From the NCBI GenBank assembly GCA_965248675.1, contig CBDFJZ010000007.1, forward strand, positions 496,001 through 560,000: 64,000 bases of DNA, given 5' to 3'. The stretch comes from UBA6627 sp965248675. Its GTDB lineage: Bacteria > Chloroflexota > Dehalococcoidia > UBA2979. A model generated the notes under the pieces. That model ran no database searches. It was not told the origin of the DNA and saw nothing but the letters and a program-made list of their open reading frames with translations. Made by a program: the position numbers and the translations under genes. Of this stretch, positions 15,913 through 23,856 are shown one piece after another (the first letter of the stretch is position 1; each line of letters begins with the position of its first letter).

Positions 15913-17325
15913 CTAGCCGAACTGGTACTCGGGCGTCGCGGCGATCAGCGCCAACGTGTCCGCCACTCGTCGCGCGATGCCGTCGCCGTTGTCCGACGAG
16001 GTCGCAACGCGTCCCTCGTCCTCAGCGTGGGCGACGAGTTCCTGCCGCGTCTGCGGGGAGACCTCGAGCGGCCCCATGAGGTCGATGCAGCGATCGACCA
16101 ATTCATCGGCGGTAAGTTGCGCACCGTTGGAACCGGCCACGCGCTCGACGATCCTCTGAACGCCCGGCAGGTCGACGTTGCTGACCTGGTCGGCGACGAA
16201 GTTGATCCGCTTGACCACGGAGCCACTGTTGATCCAGTCCCGTCCGGTCTGCCAGCCCTCGACGCTGGGGGGGTTGTGGAGCGCCTGTCCCATGTTGGAG
16301 GGCTCCTGCGCGACGGCGACCAGACGCGGGTCGGGGCCCTGCAGATCGCCCGTGAGGCGCAGCGTTCCCACCACCACTTCCACGGGACTCTTCACCTTGG
16401 CGAACCGCGCCTCCTTGAAGAAGTCGGAGTTGAACAGCGTCCGCAGAACCGGCCGCAGTTCGTACCCGGAGTCCACAAAGGTCTGGGTAAGGAGATCGAT
16501 CGCGTCCGCGTCGCGTGGTGGCTCGATGTCCCAGGCGGGAACCTGGGCTTCGTCGGCGACGAAGAAGTTGTAGAGGTGCCGCACGATGAACCTCGCGCAG
16601 GCCGGCTGCTGGAGAATGATGTCGATGATGTCTTCGCCGTCGAAGTTGCCGGTGTGCCCGAGGAAGGTCTTCTCGCTGTAGTCATGCTCTTCGGGCCGGA
16701 ACTCGTAGGACCATGAGAACCGGTGATTGGGCGCGCGTGGGACCTTCGGGCTGATGGTCCAGCCCGTGAATGCTCGGGCACACTCGAAGACGTCGGTCTC
16801 GGTGTAGTTGCCAACGCCGAGCGAGAAGAGCTCCAGGAGCTCTCGGCCCCAGTTCTCATTGGGCGACCGCTTGTGGTTCTCGTGGTTATCGAGCCAATAG
16901 ATCATCGCTGGGCTCTGCGCAACGCGGATCAGCAGGTCGCGGTAATTGCCCATGCCGTGCTGGCGGAACATGTCGATCTGGATCGTGAGGTGGTTGTCGT
17001 TGTCGACCTTGGAGTTGCCGGTGGCGAAGACGTGATGCCAGAAGAAGGCCATCTTCTCTTCGAGTGGGCGCTGGGTGTTGACCATGTGGTACAGCAAGTT
17101 GGCCGCGCCCGGGACGGGGCTGGGCCCCCCAGTCTCAAGCGATGGCATGTATCGGAAGAGGGCATCCTGATCCGCGCCGGGAACGGACGGTGGCGGGTCG
17201 ACCAGTTGCTCGACGGTCTCCTCGTACCCCTGGGCGACGAGCCGCTCCAACTCGTCGCGGTCAGCCCCGAACCCTGCGCGCCGCATCAGATGGGCCATCA
17301 GGGTAATGTCTTGCGTGCTCGACAT
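15913..17325 (-). CDS. DUF1800 family protein
   Basis: This 470-residue protein of the DUF1800 family begins with LMAHLMRRAGFGADRDELERL. It also contains MAFFWHHVFATGNSKV, GRELLELFSLGVGNYTETDVFECARAFTGW and VEGWQTGRDWINSGS, all characteristic of this family of unknown function. I chose ATG at 17325 over the longer frame because GGAGG lies six bases upstream and the conserved start follows at once. The longer frame would add an Arg/Pro-rich run with no similarity. It is paired with DUF1501 40 bp downstream, and an NHL propeller gene follows, all on the minus strand. No export signal is evident. Confidence 0.85.
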   Translation of the reverse strand: MSSTQDITLMAHLMRRAGFGADRDELERLVAQGYEETVEQLVDPPPSVPGADQDALFRYMPSLETGGPSPVPGAANLLYHMVNTQRPLEEKMAFFWHHVFATGNSKVDNDNHLTIQIDMFRQHGMGNYRDLLIRVAQSPAMIYWLDNHENHKRSPNENWGRELLELFSLGVGNYTETDVFECARAFTGWTISPKVPRAPNHRFSWSYEFRPEEHDYSEKTFLGHTGNFDGEDIIDIILQQPACARFIVRHLYNFFVADEAQVPAWDIEPPRDADAIDLLTQTFVDSGYELRPVLRTLFNSDFFKEARFAKVKSPVEVVVGTLRLTGDLQGPDPRLVAVAQEPSNMGQALHNPPSVEGWQTGRDWINSGSVVKRINFVADQVSNVDLPGVQRIVERVAGSNGAQLTADELVDRCIDLMGPLEVSPQTRQELVAHAEDEGRVATSSDNGDGIARRVADTLALIAATPEYQFG

Positions 17326-17764
17326 CAGCGGCCTCCAGTCCGGGACTGGACTCGTCCGTGGTGCGACCCTGGAAGCCCGGTGGCCCAACGTCCAGAGGAC
17401 GGTCCAGCGGTCCCATAGCGCAGCGTACTCCGCCCAACACGTCGATGGCCAAAGTCTAGTGGATTCGTCGATCAGGTAGGCTGTGCAGTCGCTTCAGGGC
17501 CGCCGCGGAACGTCGAGGTTGTTCAACTCCGAGCTGGTCTAGCGCCTGGACAACGGCGTCAAGACGTTTCGGGCTGCACTCCGGGATATGGACCAGCACG
17601 ACGAGCGGACCCCGCTGCGGCCGCGCTTCATCCGGTCGTATGTGTCGAAGACGATTTGGGTCGAAATCAACCAATTCGTCGACGAGGGCGAGCTGCTGCT
17701 CCTGCTGAGGGCCTGGCCAGCGCCCTCCTCGGGTGAGGCGCCCCGCGGGGGTCGGATGCACACA
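17326..17764. other. Intergenic stretch without a convincing gene
   Basis: A 101-codon minus-strand frame (17456-17761) and a plus-strand frame starting at 17588 are open here. Neither contains a recognisable domain or a good ribosome site, and the GC-rich background opens many frames. I see no clear terminator or promoter. Confidence 0.4.
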
Positions 17765-19003
17765 TCAGATCGACGGCGGCGTCTTCTGCCCCTCGATGGT
17801 AGCGATCTCCTCCGCCGAGAAGCCGAGCTCCTGCATGATTGCCTCCGTGTGCTCGCCGAGTTCGGAGAACAGAGGACTGGGAGCGGCGGGCGTCCGGCTG
17901 AGCTGCACCGGGTTGCCGACCACACGGCGGAGACCGGCATGCGGGATCTCCTTCTCGACGATGTAGCCGTTAACCAGCGCCTGCTCGTCGCTCAGCACCT
18001 CCCGGTAGTCGAGCACCCGCTGGTACGTCACGCCCTCGCCCTGCGCGTCGAAGAACGCGGCCCAATCCTCGGTCGTGCGACTCCGCATCGCCCGCGCGAC
18101 GTGCTCACGGAGGGCGCGCGAGGTCTCGATGTAGCCAGGGTCACGCGTCGGTCGCCGCTTCTCCGCCGTATCCCAGCGAGGGTCGTCCCCGATCTCCCCG
18201 ATGCCGCCGAAGTCGATGAAAGCGCGCCGGGACTCGTCCGTGCGGAAGCCGAGGCAGAACGCACCACCGTTGGCGGTCTCGTAGATGCCCACGATCCCGG
18301 GCGAGTTGGGGTGGAACGGGCCATCGCTCTGGAGCAGGTGGCCGGTGACCGAGGAGTGGTTGATCTCCCAGGCCTGCATCCAGATCAGCGCGCCATAGGC
18401 GGAGGTCGACACTTTCTGCCCGAAGCCGTGCCGCTCCCGCGCCGCGAACGCGACCATGATGCCCAGCAGCAGCGCCATGGCGCCGCCGGTGTCCCCGATA
18501 ATCGCGCCCGGGATCAGCGTCTCGCCGCCGGGCGGCCCGGTGACGCCCGCGATCCCGCTGCGATCCTGCGCGAACTGATCGCTCATGCGGCTCGCACGTT
18601 CGGGCCCCTGCGGCCCGAAGCCGTTTGCGACGGAGTAGATCAACCGCTCGTTGCGCGGCGCCAGCGTCTCGTAGCTCATCCCCATGCGCCCGAGCGCCTC
18701 CTCGCGATAGTTGCTCACGAGGATGTCGGCGCGGTCGACCAGCCGATAGACGACCTCGCGCCCGAGGTCGGTGTGGATGTCGAGCGCGATCGAGCGCTTC
18801 CCACTCGAAACGCCGATGAACTGTGTGCCCAGGACCTCGTCCGGCAGGTGGTTGTTGACGCCGCGGTGCCAGCGGTTGCCGTCACCGCGCGGCGGCTCGA
18901 CCTTGATCACCTCGGGGCCCATCTCGGCCAGGAAGCCCCCGGCAGCAGGCCCCTGGACGGCGACCGCCAGCTCCACGACTCGAATGCCCTCGAGCGGTTG
19001 CAT
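17765..19003 (-). CDS. CaiB/BaiF class III CoA-transferase
   Basis: This 412-residue class III CoA-transferase moves CoA between an acyl-CoA donor and a free acid. It starts MQPLEGIRVVELAVAVQGPAAG and has the family block EVIKVEPPRGDGNRWHRG. The putative catalytic aspartate, which forms an aspartyl-CoA anhydride in the family, lies in GAIIGDTGGAMALLLG. The ATG at 19003 follows a GGGAG ribosome site; the longer open frame upstream is antisense to the divergent MmgE/PrpD region. The substrate cannot be inferred. It is one of six CoA-transferase genes in the window, each flanked by different catabolic genes. Confidence 0.9.
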   Translation of the reverse strand: MQPLEGIRVVELAVAVQGPAAGGFLAEMGPEVIKVEPPRGDGNRWHRGVNNHLPDEVLGTQFIGVSSGKRSIALDIHTDLGREVVYRLVDRADILVSNYREEALGRMGMSYETLAPRNERLIYSVANGFGPQGPERASRMSDQFAQDRSGIAGVTGPPGGETLIPGAIIGDTGGAMALLLGIMVAFAARERHGFGQKVSTSAYGALIWMQAWEINHSSVTGHLLQSDGPFHPNSPGIVGIYETANGGAFCLGFRTDESRRAFIDFGGIGEIGDDPRWDTAEKRRPTRDPGYIETSRALREHVARAMRSRTTEDWAAFFDAQGEGVTYQRVLDYREVLSDEQALVNGYIVEKEIPHAGLRRVVGNPVQLSRTPAAPSPLFSELGEHTEAIMQELGFSAEEIATIEGQKTPPSI

Positions 19004-19154
19004 CCCGCGCGCTCCCTTCGCCTGCCCTCCGCCGGACCGCCGTCTGTGCCGACAGGACCTCCTGGTTGTGCTCGCCATGACTATGATGCGCGCAATCGGG
19101 TGACGCGGCCGGCTCCCCGCCTGATCGGGCTCACCCTCTGGTAGGAGACAAGCA

Positions 19155-20543
19155 GTGGGTGCAACCAGCGAGACCGTCAACTTCATCGTCGACCTCCCGG
19201 CCGACGCGATCCCCGACGATGCGCGCGAGGCAGGGCGGCGCGCCCTGCTCGACACGATCGGCGTCACGCTCGCCGGCGTGAACGAGCACAGCTCGCGTGC
19301 GGTTCGCGATCTCCTCGCAGCCGATGAGGGCGCGAACGGCGAGGGCCCGGCCACCGTTCTCGGGACGTCGCTCCGCGCCTCGCTGGCGGGAGCGGCACTG
19401 GCGAACGGCACCGCCGGTCACGCCCTGGACTATGACGACGTGACCGCGCATATGACCGGCCACCCCTCGATCCCGCTCGCCCCGGCGGTGCTGGCCGCCG
19501 CCGAGGCAACGGGCGCATCCGGTGAAGATCTGCTGGCGGCCTTCATCGTCGGGTTCGAGGCCGAATGCAAAGTCGGCCGCGCGATGGGGCGTTCGCACTA
19601 TGCGCGTGGCTTCCACGCGACCTCGACGCTTGGCGCGCTCGGCTCAGCCGCGGCCTGCGCGCGATTGTGGCGTCTCTCGCACGAGGAGACTGCGCACGCG
19701 CTCGGCATCGCTTCCTCGATGGCGGGTGGGTTGCGAGCGAACTTCGGCTCCATGACGAAGCCCCTCCAGGCGGGCAACAGCGCCCGCGCCGGCGTCGTCG
19801 CCGCCGGGCTCGCCCGCCGCGGGTTTACCGGCGGCGACGAAATCCTCGACGGTCCGTTCGGCTTCGTGCGCGCGTTCTCCCCCGCCGAGGATGGCGACAT
19901 CGAACAGGTCGGTGGGTTCGGTGATCCGTGGGAGGTCCTCGATCCAGGGATCTCCGTGAAGAAGTACCCGTGCTGCTTCGTCTCTCACCGCGCCGCCGAC
20001 GCCACGATCGCCCTGGCGGACGAGCACCACATCCAGAGCGACCAGATCGAGCGCGTCGAGGTGCATATCCCCGGTGGCCAGGTCTCTCCGACGGGTGGTG
20101 TCAGCGCAATGATCCACGCCCGACCGACGACCGGACTCCAGGGCAAGTTCTCGATGCAGTACGTTGTCGCCGCCGCGATTCACGACCGCGAGCTGAAGTT
20201 CGCGACCTTCGAGGACGAAGCGGTCGAGCGCGAGGAGCTACAGGATCTGCTCCGCCGCGTCGAACCGGTGAACGATTCGGCCCGCCATCCGGCCGCCGAG
20301 GGCGACGACTACCAGGCCGTGGAGCTCCACCTCCGCGACGGCTCGACGCTCACGCGCGCCGTCACCGAGGCGCGAGGCGGTCCCTCCGACCCCCTGTCCT
20401 GGGAGGAGCTCGCCACGAAGTACCGCGACTGCGCCGAGCGAGCGCTCGGTGACGCCTCGATTGGGCGTTCGCTCGAGATGATCCGCGACATCGAGGCGGT
20501 CGGGAGCATTGCGGAACTGACGGCGGAGCTGCGTCCCGCGTGA
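19155..20543 (+). CDS. MmgE/PrpD family protein
   Basis: This 462-residue protein of the 2-methylcitrate/iminosuccinate/cis-aconitate processing family has AGTASGHALDYDD-like features. The visible segment is ANGTAGHALDYDDVTAHMTGHPS near residue 90, followed by GFHATSTLGALGSAAACARL, then SMTKPLQAGNSARAGVVAA and VKKYPCCFVSHRAADA. These blocks are typical of the all-alpha first domain. The GTG start is preceded by AGGAGA. Distant family members dehydrate 2-methylcitrate, but many paralogues, including those in catabolic clusters like this one, have unknown substrates. It is divergent from the CaiB gene upstream. Confidence 0.85.
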   Translation: MGATSETVNFIVDLPADAIPDDAREAGRRALLDTIGVTLAGVNEHSSRAVRDLLAADEGANGEGPATVLGTSLRASLAGAALANGTAGHALDYDDVTAHMTGHPSIPLAPAVLAAAEATGASGEDLLAAFIVGFEAECKVGRAMGRSHYARGFHATSTLGALGSAAACARLWRLSHEETAHALGIASSMAGGLRANFGSMTKPLQAGNSARAGVVAAGLARRGFTGGDEILDGPFGFVRAFSPAEDGDIEQVGGFGDPWEVLDPGISVKKYPCCFVSHRAADATIALADEHHIQSDQIERVEVHIPGGQVSPTGGVSAMIHARPTTGLQGKFSMQYVVAAAIHDRELKFATFEDEAVEREELQDLLRRVEPVNDSARHPAAEGDDYQAVELHLRDGSTLTRAVTEARGGPSDPLSWEELATKYRDCAERALGDASIGRSLEMIRDIEAVGSIAELTAELRPA

Positions 20544-20611
20544 CGAGCGATGTCGACTGAGCGCTGGCTTCCGCCCAACGGGTGGAGGAGCGGCGGCCGG
20601 CACCTTCGATG

Positions 20612-21654
20612 CTAGTGCAGCTCGCTGAGCACATCGTTCCAGAGCGTCGTGATGTATGGCGAGTAATGCGGGTCGTAGTAGCCGGGCATGTGTAGCCACA
20701 CGTTCTTGACGCCCGCGGCCGCGGCCGCTTCGAGCTGCGCCACGCACTCCTCGGGCGTCCCGACGACGGAGCGACTCAGCAGGTACTCACGAAGCCCGGC
20801 CTCGCGCACGGCGCGCGCGTAGCGCCGCAACACTTCGCGGTCGGGCGTGCCATGCTGCGACACGTCGGCGCCGCCCTCGGTCGAGGCGCTGGCCAGACGC
20901 TCCTGCACCCCGGCCGGGGCCGGGAAGAGCGGCTCACGACTGCCACTTCCCCGCGCGGCGCCGACCTGCCGGCCGCTCCCGAGCGGGGCGAGTTCGAGCG
21001 CCTCGTCGCCGAGCGTGGAGACCGTGATGTGCGTGAAGAACCACACGTCGAGGTCTTCAGCTCGCCGTCCGGAGCGACGGGCGCCTTCGTCGATCAGGGA
21101 GAGCACGCGCTCGACGTGATCGGGGGCGAGGCTGGTCCCGGCAACCACACCGTCGGCGATCTCGCCGGCCAGCACCAGGCTGCGCCGCCCGTGGGCCGCG
21201 ACATAGATCGGAATGCGCCGGGGCGCTGCCCAGGTCAGCAGCGAGGTCCGTCCCTGGACTCCGCCCGACCATCCTCGAGCAGCCCTCGAACGGCCGTCAC
21301 GTACTCACGGAGGTGCTCCAGTCACGCTGGACGGAGACCGAGATTGAGTATGGCGGAGTCGCCGCTGGCGATTCCCAGGTGCACGCGTCCGGGGCGGGCG
21401 TCGTCCAGCGTCGCCATCGCGCTGGCGGTCACGGCGGGGTGGCGCGTGAGCGGATTCGAGATGAAGGGTCCGATTGGGACACGAGTCAGCGCATCCGAAA
21501 CCAGCCCCAGGGTGGTCCAGGTCTCTCGGTAGAGGGACTGGGTGTCGGAGACGCCGAGCGCATCGAAACCCAGACGCTCGGCCGTCGTCATCCAGTCCCG
21601 CACATCGTCGTGATGCGCGGGACGGAAGTTCGCCCCGAACCTGAGCTGCGCCAT
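20612..21654 (-). pseudogene. LLM-class flavin-dependent oxidoreductase, disrupted
   Basis: The minus strand carries a complete luciferase-like monooxygenase split across reading frames. The N-terminus (from 21654) reads MAQLRFGANFRPAHHDDVRD and includes RVHLGIASGDSAILNLGLRPA. An in-frame TGA then interrupts before LEHLREYVTAVRGLLEDG. A frame change near 21255 leads to LTWAAPRRIPIYVAAHGRRSL and the long C-terminal part ending NVLSELH at 20612. At least one nonsense and one frameshift are therefore needed to restore the ancestral protein of about 345 residues. It sits head to head with another broken LLM gene. Confidence 0.75.
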
Positions 21655-21841
21655 GCGACCCTCGATCCGAGCCCGTGAAGCATCGTGATCTGGCGAGCAC
21701 CGGTCAACTGCGGGCACCCGTTCGTCTGGACGATCCGCTCGATCAGCACGCGGGGTAGGATCGCCTCGGTCTTGAGCCGCGTCACGGCAGGTCACCCCGG
21801 ATCGACGCTGAGGCGATGCGGGCGGCAGCAGCAGGTGTGTC

Positions 21842-22909
21842 ATGCCCGTCGAACTGATCGGAATGATCGGCACGCAAGGCGAGTCTCGCTCGGCGGATTC
21901 GACCGTGCACGTGTCGACCGCCTCGGGGGTTTCCCCCGAATACATCGCGGAGTTCGCGCAGGTGCACGAGGCCAGCGGGTTCGATCGCGTGCTGATCGGC
22001 TACCGCGCGACGACGGCGGACGGGTTCGCGGTGGCGAGCTACGCGGCGCACCACACGACGAAGCTGGGCTTCCTGATCGCGCACCGCCCCGGATTCGTCC
22101 AGCCGACCGTGACGGCACGCCTCGCTGCCACGCTCGACCAGCTGACCGGCGGCCGCATCGCGCTTCACCTGATCAGCGGCGCGACGGTGACTTCGAGAAC
22201 CACGACACCCGCTACCGCCGCACCGGTGAATACATGGATGTGCTGCGGCGCGTCTGGACCAGCGAGGAACCGTTCGACTACGAAGGCGAGTTCTACCGCT
22301 TCGCTGGCGCATACAGCCAGGTCAAGCCGCTCCAACAGCCGCACGTACCGCTCTATTTCGGGGGCGCGTCCGGCCCGGCCGTGACGGTCGGCGCTCAGTA
22401 CGCGGACGTCTACGCGCTCTGGGGCGAACCGCTGGCCGGGGTGCGAGAACGCATCGAAGCGATCCGCCGGGCGAGTGCGCCGTTCGGGCGCATGCCTCGG
22501 ATTCACGTCTCGTTCCGCCCGATCCTGGGCGACACGGAGGGCGGCCGCGTGGGAGCGAGCACATGCGATCCTCGGCCAGGTTGGCGGTCGCGCCGCGGCG
22601 CCACCGCGAAGCCTCGCCATCGTCGGGAGCGAGGGCTCGCGCCGGCTGCTCGACTACGCGGCGAGCGCTGAGGTGCACGACGAACGACTCTGGATGCCAC
22701 TTGCGGCCGCGACCGGTGCAGCGGGCAACACCACCGCCCTCGTCGGCACGGCGGACCAGGTCGCCGACTCCCTGATGCACTACTACGAGCTGGGCGTGCG
22801 CGCGTTCCTCGTGCGCGGGTTCGATCCGATGAACGATGCCGCCGAGTATGGGCGAGCACTGCTGCCATTGCTCCGGGAGCGTGTCGAAGCGAGGGAGAAG
22901 AGCGGCTGA
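21842..22909 (+). pseudogene. LLM-class monooxygenase (alkanesulfonate monooxygenase-like), disrupted
   Basis: Three reading frames together encode an SsuD-like LLM protein. The first, from ATG 21842, covers MPVELIGMIGTQGESRS through LTGGRIALHLISG. A frame change near 22190 gives NHDTRYRRTGEYMDVLRRVW, GEFYRFAGAYSQVKPLQQPH and PLYFGGASGPAVTVGAQYADVY. A second frame change near 22550 gives AWERAHAILGQVG and a C-terminus ending at 22909. Both breaks lie within conserved parts, so the gene is non-functional as sequenced. The neighbouring divergent LLM gene is also broken. Confidence 0.75.
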
Positions 22910-23262
22910 TGCCTGACGCGCCGCAGCCACGTTCTGCTCTCGTCGATCGCTCCTACCTGGTGATGGTCTTCCTGGCCGCCCCGCACATTCGTGAGGGGCT
23001 CTCGACCCGTGCCGACCAAGCAAGCTCGATCGGCTGCGCGCGCGCCTCGGTCGTGGTGGTCATCGCTGCTCCCCGCGGCGGGCAAACGCCAGCCTCGGAA
23101 TCATAGGCGAAGAGGGGTACGGGTTGCTGATGGCTATGATGCGAGGCCGCCGTGTCCGGGGACGAGCAGGCCAGGGGACGGCGCCGGAGCAGCGGCCTGC
23201 GGTCACGGTGACGAGTGCGGGCGGGATCGATAGGATTCGGGACAACCTGGGAGGTGGCGATC
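22910..23262. other. Intergenic stretch between broken LLM gene and SRPBCC gene
   Basis: A 65-codon frame begins with an ATG overlapping the preceding stop but shows no recognisable domain. The GGGAGG ribosome site for the SRPBCC gene lies at the right end. Nothing else is evident. Confidence 0.4.
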
Positions 23263-23703
23263 ATGCAGGTAGCAGCGGAAACCACCGTCGCGTTGCCGCC
23301 GGACACGACCTTTCGACTGTTCGCTGAGCTCGAGCGGTCGGACGAATACGCCGGGCCCGTGATCGAACGGCGAAAGATCACGGATGGACCGGTGGGGGTG
23401 GGGACTCGGTATCACGCCGTGGACCAGTGGCCTGGTCGTAAGGTCGATTTCGAAGTCGAGATCACAGAGTTTGAGCCGCCCGGGATGATCGCCGCTCGAT
23501 GGTCAGAGCCAATGCCCGGGGCCTGGGAGGCGCGGTTCGCCGAGGCAGGCGGTTCGACACGAGTGACGTTCGAGGCGACGATGAATCCGTCAGGCGTTAT
23601 GGGGCTGCTCGCACGCATCATGGGATTCTGGGCTCGCCGGCAGACGAAGAAGTTCCTGGCCGACTTCAAGTCGTGGGCCGAACCGCAGGGAGCCTCCGGC
23701 TGA
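23263..23703 (+). CDS. SRPBCC (START/polyketide cyclase-like) family protein
   Basis: This 146-residue small helix-grip protein would bind a hydrophobic ligand in a deep cavity. It begins MQVAAETTVALPPDTTFRLF and has the alternating pattern of strands typical of SRPBCC proteins: VGVGTRYHAV, VDFEVEITEFEPPGMIAARW and RVTFEATMNPSGVMG. The last helix is ARRQTKKFLADFKSW. The ATG at 23263 was chosen because GGGAGG lies 8 bases upstream; a GTG or ATG further upstream would add an unrelated N-terminus. It stands alone between a broken monooxygenase gene and a large convergent CoA-transferase gene. The ligand is unknown. Confidence 0.8.
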   Translation: MQVAAETTVALPPDTTFRLFAELERSDEYAGPVIERRKITDGPVGVGTRYHAVDQWPGRKVDFEVEITEFEPPGMIAARWSEPMPGAWEARFAEAGGSTRVTFEATMNPSGVMGLLARIMGFWARRQTKKFLADFKSWAEPQGASG

Positions 23704-23856
23704 CTAAGCTTCGCCGGAGCAGCCGGCTAGCGATGTCTACGGTCGTAGCCCATGCAGACGACCGTCCGCACCCCGGCCTCGACGTTGACGGCGATTCGCC
23801 CCGGGAAACGGTAGTGGCGATCTCGACCGGGGAGCGCGGCACCTTCGCGCCTCCAG

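Noticed and set aside
17456..17761. 101-codon minus-strand frame between DUF1800 and CaiB genes
   Set aside because: No family recognised, no ribosome site, and overlapping frames on the other strand. Treated as non-coding.
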